DNA of 50,723 nt from Chalara sp. BL73 (lineage: Eukaryota; Ascomycota; Leotiomycetes; Helotiales), in contig CAKJVC010000204.1 of NCBI GenBank assembly GCA_918026815.1, forward strand, positions 1 to 50,723, written 5' to 3'. How positions within the stretch are numbered: the first letter of the stretch is position 1; each line of letters starts with the position of its first letter. Made by a program: the position numbers and the translations under genes. The notes beneath the pieces were generated by a model. That model worked only from the letters and a program-made list of their open reading frames with translations. It had not been told where the DNA came from and did not search any database. Shown one piece after another: positions 1 to 9,539 of this stretch.

Positions 1-1390
1 TAGTATACTTACCTAAACTAAGTTAAGTAATAGGCTAAATAAGCAGCATTACACACGTACTTAAAGCCTTTTGCTAGCGCTATTAGAAAACATAACTGCT
101 GTAATTCCGTGTATCCGAAAAGTCCGGCAGATGTGCCGCTTTCTAGCCCACACCGCCATGTTCGGTTACAAAGCAGGTGCCTCGATCCGTTTTACGGCTC
201 CTCTGGTGAACATTAAAACATGGACCGGAACGGTATCTGACAAGGGGTTGAAGTAAAGCTGGGTCTTTGTGGAGCCAACAGGGGAAGCGGTTCTCTCTGA
301 ATAAAAAAGTATAAATCCTTGAAGTACCCTTGCAAGGCTATCTCAAAATCCACTTTTCTCGTTCACACGAGCCGGCGAAATGGAGCAGAGGAGTTGAGTT
401 GAGCCTTTAATAAGTGGCAAATCATAAAATGCCTATTTGAATGGCTTAGAACTTGAGGGGAAATACTTGGCAATATCCACAAAGATTCAGTTTTACTCTT
501 TATTCAGAGGGTTGGGGAGGGTAGCAGCAGAGTATAGAACCATTATTCTCATAACATTCGACTCACATTAATGAAATATTTAACACTATAAAGGCTCGGA
601 TCGTGTAGTGATTGAAAAACTTAATCATTTTGCTTTTTTCTTGAATTATCTTCAACTTTTTTATGCTAACGTTCCCGGCCTATTTCAGGTTGTTCCTCGC
701 ATGCATGCCTGAAGTCCATCTATACGAGTCATTAAACCCCATTCTTTGCAGGTACTATGAGATTGCGTCGGAGAAATCTACTTGGAATAACTTTTAAATG
801 CCCCCAGGCGCATATTTATGCCATGGAGAGTCGCAGCGACCGCTATGGTACTCTGGAATTCAAAAGATATTGCAGCATTATACTACCCCCACGCATTGGC
901 ATGCATAGGCGTCACTTACTGTAATATTTTATAGGGAGGTTTATAGTTTAGACCAAGAAGCACAAATGACTCGCCGTAACTTTCCATTTTCTATATATTG
1001 ATCACTCCCTAGTAGGTCTGTGTCATCCCAGTCAACCCCGTAGATACCTGGATGACCTTATCAGCGGGTGTGTTGTCAACTTTAGGTTCTCACCTAGTTA
1101 TAACCCTAATAAGCGGGTTCTAGAGGTCATGTTTTATTGACTATATCGAAATAAACTTTTGGGTGTGAGCTTTCCAGGACTCGTAGTAAAGTGCGTGAGC
1201 ACGAATTCTTCGTATTTGTGCAAGTAAGGCTTTTTCTGGGCCGTACAGTGTGGACGAAAGACGTACGAGTACTTTTTAGAGTATACCAAGGTTAAAGGCT
1301 CTTCCTACCTCCAACAGCAACTTAGGCTACATATACTGGTTGTTCAAGTTTTGGTTACTGAGCTACCATCATTCAAAGTTTCCTTTGAAA
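1..1390. other. Gene-poor AT-rich stretch
   Basis: I see no supportable gene here. Only short open frames exist, such as a 61-codon frame at 71-256, and none has a recognisable domain or a convincing spliced continuation. I looked for a precursor-peptide gene with repeated basic cleavage sites next to the UstYa gene that follows and did not find one. The last few hundred bases should hold the promoter of that gene. Confidence 0.5.
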
Positions 1391-2450
1391 ATGTTTAGTT
1401 CCTACAAAGTAATGGAATCCTCCAAAGGGATACGTACCTGCGGCGTTCAGAAGACGAGCCTTTTATCCATTCAGATTCCATTCCAAGAAGACAAAGGACA
1501 CCATGTAATACGTATCTCACAGCTCTACACAGTATTTTGACTGCTATTCTCGGCCTCATATGTTTGGGCTTCTTCATACACCACCCAAATGTTGAGGTTA
1601 GCTCCTTTGAACACGGATTTAAGACAGAGTTAAGTGAGAAGTGTATTATTCTAATGGCTCAGAGGGAGATCTAACGAATGGTCAGGCTATATGTTTCCAG
1701 CGATTAAACTTGAAACAAAAACTTTTCATTTCCTGACGAGCAAAGAGGAAGGCATGCAGCGTGAATTTGTAGGGCCACGAACACCAGAAATTGACCATGC
1801 CTGGAACAGGCTTCTTCACTGTAAGCTACTGGCTTCCAAGGGAGTACCAAGACAAGTCTCATATTATCCTTAGCCGCAAATCTTGACTTGACAGATGAGG
1901 AAGCTGGACCTGAGTTATGGAACACGACATGGAAGTGGGAAGACACAGGGTATTGGTTCTCTGGGTATGTCAACTAACCTCATATATCTTGAGCAGTTAC
2001 TTATTGTTAAAGGGTCTCAATGTGGCACCAGTTACACTGCCTTAATTTTCTAAGAGAGGCCGTTCATTGGGACACTTATGACGGTCCGCCTGGCCCTCCT
2101 ATTCAATACCACCTCGGTAGGTTGCTTCCTGAAACAGCAATCTCAGTATAGTGACTCCAGGGCATGTCTAACAAGCGTCAGATCACTGCATTAATTACTT
2201 ACGTCAAGTGATAATGTGCTACGCTGACATGACGCCAATGCGGTATGACTGGGACCAAGGCACAAGGAGGTTAGTGCTTCAAGATGAGCCGCATACTTGC
2301 CGCAATTATGAGAGGATTGACGATCTGGCAAGGCCATTGGCAAGTTGCCACAATCTTGATTTCTCTCAGCCGGGGGCAACGGGGAAATATCCTAAAGGGA
2401 CATATCCCAGAGGGACATGTGTGAGGGGCCCATATTTTGCGGATTATTAA
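1391..2450 (+). CDS. UstYa/DUF3328-family oxidase-like protein, five exons, one frame break near the N terminus
   Basis: UstYa-family proteins are small single-pass membrane enzymes that help modify or cyclise peptides in fungal metabolite clusters. Inferred exons are about 1391-1633, 1686-1820, 1874-1964, 2013-2116 and 2182-2450; introns are 48-65 nt with GT-AG ends. The protein shows a transmembrane segment (about 1510-1585), then the family motif GPRTPEIDHAWNRLL, then both HxxHC signatures: HQLHC (about 2026-2040) and HLDHC, which is created by splicing across 2116/2182. The tail has the usual HTCRNYERI-like segment. The ATG at 1391 and the downstream exons lie in different frames, with the shift somewhere between about 1415 and 1440. 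A 41-nt intron at 1434-1474 would restore the frame (266 aa), but it is very short and removes acidic residues that look coding. Either way the catalytic part is intact. The gene converges on the next UstYa gene. Confidence 0.8.
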
Positions 2451-3350
2451 GGCTACGAGGGTCAGATGGGTGAATAATTAGTTAAGAATTGAAAGGCGGT
2501 GTTGATCTGGGACATTCAGCTTAGTTATCTTCGTTACAACTGGGCGGTATGTACGAAGAGTCAGGTAGAATACATTAACGAGGTTATTCTATTGTGGCTT
2601 GCCCAGCCATCAGATATTAGAATAGATTAGGAGTCAGCAAGTAGTATGTGATAACTTTGGCTTCAAATTTGAAATTCCACTTCCTCCTCCTCTTCTTGTG
2701 TAGGTTATTCACGTGTTTTAGCTTAGGATGACTTCTGACTCTGCGTGAGACAAAGGTTGTAGCAAATTTGACAATCAAATAGTAACGCTGCCTGGCTCTT
2801 CCTAACTAAGATAAAGAAAAAATACAGCCGGAGCGACAGGGTATGCGATCCAAAGACTATATACAATGCAATATTAATGGAATGGAAGATGATTCTCAAT
2901 GAAAGAAGAATAGAATATTGTATCTATATTTGATAAAGTATATACGCTAATTTGTTACTGTTGGAATGCATGTACATAGTTTCACGCGTTCCATCGGATC
3001 ACGGGGACTGTGGGTCTTCTACCACCTATATATCTACCTAGAAATAGGCCGTAGCTTAGAACAATCAATCAACGAATACCAGAACCACTCCAGCAAGAGC
3101 GCAGTCACAGCTACTACGCCTTTTGCTACGTGGTAGGCATTCCGACAGTTACTAATTATCTGGAACTTGTCACGGGAATGGTACAGAGACAAGCCATGTA
3201 AGAAACTACAATACTAATTCGGTTTTAATATATATTTAAGCAACACACGCTCGCCCAACAGACAATCTGGAATGTTCTGTACTTAGCGAAATAAGAAATC
3301 TTAAATACCCGCCCAAACCTCCATCTCATACGACCCCGAACTTCCCGTCA
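2451..3350. other. Convergent intergenic region
   Basis: This lies between the 3' ends of the two converging UstYa-family genes. It is AT-rich with frequent stops in all frames. I see no gene, RNA or repeat that I can support. Confidence 0.5.
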
Positions 3351-4313
3351 TTACGTGGACTTGGCCGTATCAGTTGCATTTTCGAGAGTCTCCACAACGA
3401 CCAATGGTGCCGGGGCGAAGGGCCCATGTGGCGGCTTTGTAATGTCATTCTCTGTGATGTTTGAGATTGCCAACGCTTGATACTGCTCCAATACTGACTC
3501 AAAGTCCCAGCACTGATTCCAGATGTTCGTGTCCGGAACAGGCACTGGAAATTCCTCCATCCAGCGATATAAGTATATCGCTCCGTTTGGCTTGCACATT
3601 AAATTCTCCAAGAGAACTTGGACGCAATGGGTAGTGTGGAGTTGGTACAGTGCATCGGGGTCTCCATCCGGATAGTAGTAGTCCTTGTGTATGGCTTTGC
3701 GGAGACTGTTGAGACAGTGAATGTTGTGAAACACTGCTGCTTTGGCGACATATGCATCGTCGCCATACTCGGATGGTAGTTTGGCTACCACTTCATGATC
3801 TTTCCACATTTTCTTGATGTCGGATTGTGATACCGGCCAGAGTTCTTCGGCAATCATTCGATCCCATGCTTCATCAACTTCAGGGCTTGGTGGAGCTCGC
3901 CAGATAGTCGGGCCACCATCTCCATATTGAGCAAAACTCATCTTCATTGTCATCGGGAATTCAAAGGCATCTAATAGAGGAGCTTGGCATTGTTTTAACA
4001 TCGCATCAGAGCAGAAGTTGGGTAAGTGCTTACAATGAGATGACATCTTCTTCAAATCGGTGTTGATTTGGATTGTTGCTTCCTTCCGATAGACATGTAA
4101 AAGTGAAGTGCCCGAGAAAACAAAGAGGATAACGTTCGCAGCGATGATGATCCATGAGAAGAAGGTAATTGACCTCGTGCTGGATGTAGTCTTCCATACC
4201 GGTATCTCGCCGTTTATCATGCTCTCATTTCCGGAGTCGCTACCGTTACAAGTTTCATATCGGCTCTTCTGTGTCATTGAAGTTTTTGAAAAGGATCCCT
4301 TTTTGAAAAACAT
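3351..4313 (-). CDS. UstYa/DUF3328-family protein, intact single exon
   Basis: This is a 320-residue protein with no intron. Residues 1-47 form a polar cytosolic tail. Residues about 49-73 (ITFFSWIIIAANVILFVF) form one membrane span. The ectodomain carries PPSPEVDEAWDRM (141-153) and both HxxHC motifs, HNIHC at 196-200 and HTTHC at 226-230, followed by MCKPNGAIYLYRW, which resembles the family's conserved block after the second motif. Known relatives include UstYa/UstYb of the ustiloxin pathway and CctO of the cyclochlorotine pathway, where they take part in cyclisation or hydroxylation of a peptide. The substrate here is unknown. The gene is divergent from the neighbouring P450 and convergent with the first UstYa gene. 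At 320 aa it is somewhat long, because of an extra cysteine-containing segment (about 90-115) between the membrane span and the core. Confidence 0.88.
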   Translation of the reverse strand: MFFKKGSFSKTSMTQKSRYETCNGSDSGNESMINGEIPVWKTTSSTRSITFFSWIIIAANVILFVFSGTSLLHVYRKEATIQINTDLKKMSSHCKHLPNFCSDAMLKQCQAPLLDAFEFPMTMKMSFAQYGDGGPTIWRAPPSPEVDEAWDRMIAEELWPVSQSDIKKMWKDHEVVAKLPSEYGDDAYVAKAAVFHNIHCLNSLRKAIHKDYYYPDGDPDALYQLHTTHCVQVLLENLMCKPNGAIYLYRWMEEFPVPVPDTNIWNQCWDFESVLEQYQALAISNITENDITKPPHGPFAPAPLVVVETLENATDTAKST

Positions 4314-5150
4314 TGCTGATATTGTGTAAGAACCTGAAGAGCGTATCCTGTAGTTTTCGAAACCTCAGTCCCGTATTCAATAAGCACGCACACAAGGTCA
4401 TTCAGAATTTGGGTTGCTATGGACTGAAAACTGTATGTCACTACAACTATCATTGAAAATATCGGTGAGCTTAGCAGCATGTAAGCATGACTCGCGAGTC
4501 TATGTCGGTACCTGAATTATTGATAATCATATAAATTTTCACTGCTTGCATCATGGAAGTGTCCTTATCATAGCATGGTAAAACTCATGACCTCGCCGAA
4601 GCTAATAGACTCAAAATGTAATAAGACACTTGAAGTTCGCCGGAAAATATAATGTACAATCCCGAAGATCCTACACATGCCTTAACCTGCCTTCATAAAA
4701 ATCGCTATTGTGGAATATAAAGTTTTGTTTAGTTTTGCGGTCGTAATATTCGAACTTTATTTTAGTAAATTCTTGGCATACTTCGCTCTTCTAAACAAGG
4801 TTCTCCGGAGGTTACAATGAGGGGAATGCATTTCATATGAAACCCTCCTCCTTGGCAGAATAAACTCAAAGTATGTTCTAGTATGTCTTTCTTGCCGCTT
4901 TAAGTGATGTTATGGTCAATACATGCGTAATATCAAAAGTACGAAAGCGGGATTATTACGTGGGTTTTGCATACAACCCAGATGTATGAGAAGCGACCTC
5001 TCATACAAGCGTTTGAAGAAACAGTGTATGAAAACAGCTGCATCTTTTCATGCCAGAATCACCAATTCCGCATACTCAAAATCACTTTATAGACCAGGCA
5101 CTTATCCTGCTATTCCAGAATACCATTCTAGTTTTGATTAGAGCTACACA
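4314..5150. promoter_or_regulatory. Divergent intergenic region between UstYa gene and P450
   Basis: These 840 bases separate the starts of the minus-strand UstYa gene and the plus-strand P450, so they probably hold both promoters. I see no gene; short open frames at 4923-5141 and on the minus strand at 4274-4480 match nothing. No specific binding site could be assigned. Confidence 0.45.
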
Positions 5151-7150
5151 ATGTTGCAAATAGAATCACAGGTCCCGTTATGGGTGTGGGCGGCTTCGCT
5201 GCCCAGCTTCGTATGCTTCTCTCCACATAAGTTAACGACATGGAACAGCATTGACGTTCTTTTAGATTCCAGTCTATATTTTTGTCTTGGTCATCTATAG
5301 GCTTTACTTCCATCCACTGTCCAAGTTCCCGGGCCCTAAGGTGGCCGCAATCTCTGATTTCTGGCTTTGTTCACGATGGTATGAGCCCCGAACACCAATT
5401 TTGTGCCAAAAGCATTCCCAGACAATGCTTTCATGATTCTGAAAAGATACATAGGATCAGTGGACTCTGGCCTCACGAAATAGAGCGGGCCCATGCAAGA
5501 TACGGTAAGTCCAGAATTTGACTTGAACATCTGATTACTGAGGCAATTTGGATAGGAGATGTTGTGCGCATTGCCCCGAATGATCTTAGCTTCTCTGGGG
5601 TCAAATCTTTGAAAGGTAAAAGGAGATGTCTTACCTTTGAATTCTTTGCTTCTAATATATTCTATTAAAGATATCTATTCAAACTTTGACATTAATTCGG
5701 ATCGCCAGTTCCCTAAATTCAAGACATTCTATCGCCAAAGTGACATGGGACCCTCAATAGGCATGGAAACCGATCCCGAAAAACACCAAATGGTTCGCAA
5801 GGTGCTTTCCAATGGCTTCAGTGCCCCCGTACTCAAATCCCAGACTCCAATAGTAATACGCTATGTGGATCAACTTGTGGAACAAATCCGTATTCACGGA
5901 ACGAACACTGAAGGGATGAACATGAGCAAGTGGTTTCTTTGGACGGCATTCGATATTATCATGGATCTGTCATTTGGGGAGTCTCTGAAAGTCGTCGAAC
6001 AAGGTTTGTTCCACCAGCCATTCGTTTTCACACAAAACGAGAAGTATAGACAATGATTAACTGTCAAAATCCAGGCAAAGGTCATGTTTGGGTGGACGTT
6101 CTCTCAAATTCAGGTTTCCAGGTTGCGCTGGGATACATCATGAGGCGACAGCACCCAATATTTGTGTCCCTCCTAACGAAACTACTTGTGAACGAGAAGA
6201 GCAAGCGATCACGAGCGCAGTATATCTCCATGGCGAGAGGAATGGCTACCAAGCGGCTCAATAATAACAACAAGGATGTTGGTCACGTTGACTTATTTGC
6301 TCACCTTCTGGGTGACAAACAACACAACACCTCCGTCGAATTTCTAGCTGCTCAAGGCTCTACTCTTGTAGCTGCCGGCTCGGAAACGAGTTCCACCTTT
6401 CTATCCGCCACCACATATTACTTACTCAAAAACCCCTCCATGTTAGAGAAATTGCAGAATGAAGTCAGGCAGACTTTTCAAAATGATTCTGAAATTGATG
6501 GAGAGAATGTAAAAAGACTCGTTTACTTGAACGCGGTGATTGAAGAAGGATTGAGGATTTTCCCACCGGCCCCATTTGGACTTCCTAGGGTGTGCCCTGG
6601 TGCCGAGATTGATGGCCATTGGGTTCCGAAAGGGGTACGCTACAATATTTATATCTCCATCTCCTTCTGTCGATTGAAACATGGCTCACTTCGTCAAAAT
6701 ATAGTCAATCATAGCAACGGCAGCACATGCAACATCCAGGGACTCTCGCTACTTTTTCCTCCCACACGAATTCCATCCAGAGCGATGGTTGCCTACTGAC
6801 CATCCTGACTACGATACGAGGTTTGCAGCAGATTTTAAAGAAGCCTCGAAGCCATTTTCACTCGGCCCAAGGTGGTGCATTGGACAGTACTTGGCCTATC
6901 TTGAGCTTCGGTATGAAATCCATTCCCAAGAACTCGATTGCCTAAAGCATGACACCCTTGCATATGCACAGAAAGAACTTGAAATAACTAACTCCACAAT
7001 AGAATTACACTTACGAAATTGGCATGGAACTTTGATTGGGCGTTCGCGCCCTCAAATGAAGGGGATTTTACTCAAGATGCGAGGTTGCTCGGCCTTTGGA
7101 GGGCTCCTCCCCTCAAGGTAAACTATACTCCTGTAAAAAGAGGGATCTGA
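5151..7150 (+). CDS. Cytochrome P450 monooxygenase, eight exons
   Basis: Inferred exons are 5151-5230, 5301-5378, 5455-5504, 5556-5615, 5671-6003, 6075-6634, 6705-6910 and 7003-7150. They sum to 1515 nt, an exact 504-residue reading frame of normal P450 length. The N terminus has a hydrophobic stretch, then the proline-rich hinge ([13 protein letters not shown]). The I-helix shows AAGSETSS, the K-helix EEGLR, then FHPERW, and the haem loop [10 protein letters not shown] with the cysteine ligand. All expected landmarks are present, so the gene looks functional. The C terminus is recovered only by splicing 6911-7002, which gives a normal tail. It is a microsomal haem oxygenase needing P450 reductase. 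Its position beside two UstYa-family genes suggests tailoring of a peptide or other secondary metabolite; the substrate is unknown. The least certain part is the first intron (5231-5300) and hence the start. Confidence 0.9.
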
Positions 7151-7690
7151 AAAACGTGGGCATTAAAGGAGCTTTAACCCTAAGCTCCTATAATCACGCC
7201 ATCATTAAGTTCATCTGTATGGTTACAATGAAGTTTTGCCCGTTTCCTCTGGAGTCATGAGATAGTGCTGAGACTTAGCCGATGGTCCAAATAATGTAAA
7301 CCCTGGAAATTAGGATCGGGCTACGGTCAAAACACAAAAGCTAACACGAAAATGATAATTCAAATTATGTCAATTATTTTAAAGAAGTTTAGTATTTGTG
7401 TTTTTAATGAAAATGCCATGGCCGACGCCGTACTACCTGATTGAGAAATGCTGCCGGATCGTAGTAGACCTCATTCCACTCTTGACCTCAATTGGAGCCC
7501 CATATATACTGTATCGATTTCCTTTCCCTTAGACAGCTAGTCATCGTAATTTTGCGGAGACCCGTCCATATACGCACTTGCAACAGAAACTATTTCACAT
7601 AAAGTAGTGCCCTACTATTCTGGCACCGTATCATCCGCAACTACGAGGCCTGGCTCTATTAAGCTGCTGAGCATCTTGCTAAAGGTGACT
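7151..7690. other. Intergenic region
   Basis: This is the 3' flank of the P450. It is AT-rich with stops in all frames and I see nothing to annotate. Confidence 0.5.
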
Positions 7691-7749
7691 AGAAGATGAC
7701 TGGAAGGCGACCCATCATGGTAGCTTGTCTCACCATCCACAACCGGCTC

Positions 7750-8725
7750 ATCCTCCTACTCATACAACATGCTCGTGTAAACAGGGGCTCGCCGTTTGCG
7801 GCAGGAACCCGGCATATCACTTATAACCTGCTATACGACAAAAGCAGGGCAAAGCAACTATCAAACATCAGTTACCATCTCCCGTTAGGAGGAAGTTGCA
7901 GCTATCTCTACTTATGCATCTCTCCTAAGCGTATATCTTAGTAGCAGCAACCCGGGAGACCTTACAATCGAAGGGCCTAGCTACATTGAAGACCTGTACC
8001 CCACATATATAGCACGCATCACCTCTGTCACGCCATCCACGCTCGTTAGCACATCCGGGACCGTGCCTATCGTGGCCAACGAAGATCTCAACGCCGTGAA
8101 TTCCAGCAAGCTGAGTTATGTGCAAAATGTTGATATGTTCATCCTCCCAAGCCTAATATCTCTAATGCTCGCGGAAGGCGTTCGTAGTCGGAACCTCCAC
8201 ATCGAACAGTCGAGCCTCGTCAGATTGTTGGCATTTTGCGGAGAGTATACAAATATAACTCAGACAGAAGCAGAATCTGGCAGCAGCTACTTTCGAGGCG
8301 TCTTCCGTCGACAATTTAGATATTAATGCTAACGGCCTCGCGGAAAACCAAGGGCTGAGCGTCTCTTTCGCGCAGTTCGAATCGGGGGCGACCCCAAATC
8401 TCGTCAATTGCTCGCAGTCTCCATCCCAAAGCCAATAACTGCATTGGCTTACGGCTTGAAGCCGGTCAACAACCAGACATCTCCATTTTTTGCTCCTGCC
8501 TTCGTTTCTGCTGGTGGCCTCGTGACCACTTCTAATGCTAATCATAGTTCTTTAGCTTTCTAAAGCCTCACCAACGTAGAAGTCCTTACCATCACCAATA
8601 ATCTCCTGTTCGAGAACTTAGTCGGGTCCCCGTCTCTTCAAAAATGTTTCAGGGCTAAGTTAAGTGGGACTTCAGCAGCCTCCCTGCGTTAACAAGCATA
8701 ACTCCAAGCCTCTCCAAGTCTTGTG
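7750..8725 (+). pseudogene. Decayed Ecm33-like GPI-anchored cell-wall protein gene
   Basis: Translations in several frames give a run of pieces matching the Ecm33/Sps2-type beta-solenoid wall protein family. In order they are an EEVAAIST-like segment, GDLTIEGPSYIEDL (about 7960), a segment with LNAVNSSKLSYVQNVDMF (about 8085), VDNLDINANG followed by LSVSFAQFES (about 8310-8385), ALAYGLKPVNNQTSPFF (about 8440), and TNVEVLTITNNLLFENL (about 8572-8620). Intact relatives shape cell-wall organisation. The copy is broken by stop codons and several frame changes. At least one stop, TAG at about 7885 where the family would have glutamine, fits a C-to-T change. No signal peptide or GPI-attachment tail can be read in frame, so it is not expected to make a working protein. 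The boundaries are approximate. Confidence 0.72.
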
Positions 8726-9539
8726 GCAAAAATCACGCTTCGCACTTAAAAATGTTCCATAAAAAAGATGCAAATACTCCCCAGTCAAAAGAGGTGGCGA
8801 TCTGAGAAGCCTATGGCGGAGCCATCGGCTGTGCTTTCATATAACTGTCCTCATTCCCTCTCCACAACCCCTCATTTATGCGCTTTCACGAAAGTGATAC
8901 CAAGATGTAGACGTATATACACCGGTACCCAAGGCGAAAGCATACAAAGCAAACAAAAAGCCTATTTGCATCGATCATGGGTGAGTGGTCGGGTCGTGTT
9001 GGTGCAAGAATCTCTTTTCTTCTGTTTTTGCGTCTATTCGTTATTGCCGAGAAAGTGGAGCGGGACCGTGGCTTGTGGTTTGTGTTCAGATAGGTCTGTG
9101 AAAGGGGGGATCTGCATAGATAAAATGTTCAGCATAAGACAAAGCATTGATGGGTAGAGATGAGTAGAAAGGATGGTTTTGTTGGGAGTTGTTCTGTGAA
9201 GCTGGAGGTAGTCGTTCGAGATGCATGCTTCCAATAGGCAGCAGCAAGCCAGTCATGGAACTATGATGAAATGTCCCTCCCTGAGGGCTTAAAAGAGAAT
9301 CAGCTAGAAAGGACAATTGATAAGCAAACATAAACATCAAAATGTATGTAGTCCCATTAAACTATGTACAAAGAAGCAAACTCCAATAATGTTATGCAAC
9401 ACTCGTCATAATCACCGCCAGGTCATAAATCATAAAAATGCATCACGTCATATTAACTCCCAACCCAAGTCAGCCCGAGCTTGTTACTGTACTGTATTCC
9501 TAAGTCTTCCTTCCCAGCTGGAAAGTTTCTGTCGATATC
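8726..9539. other. Intergenic region
   Basis: This lies between the Ecm33-like relic and the 3' end of the VOC-domain gene. Open frames at 8768-9157 (plus) and 9086-9340 (minus) have no recognisable content. The part next to 9540 is probably the 3' untranslated region of the VOC gene. Confidence 0.5.

Noticed and set aside
1800..2200. UstYa-like pieces first looked like a stop-ridden pseudogene
   Set aside because: Introns at 1821-1873, 1965-2012 and 2117-2181 join them in frame and create the second HxxHC motif; only the N-terminal break remains.
6600..7121. Apparent frameshift and missing segment at the end of the P450
   Set aside because: Introns at 6635-6704 and 6911-7002, both with GT-AG ends, restore a complete P450 with a normal tail and an exact codon count, so no damage is needed.
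1..8725. A ribosomal precursor peptide for the UstYa cluster
   Set aside because: No open frame with a signal peptide and repeated core plus basic cleavage sites was found by eye.
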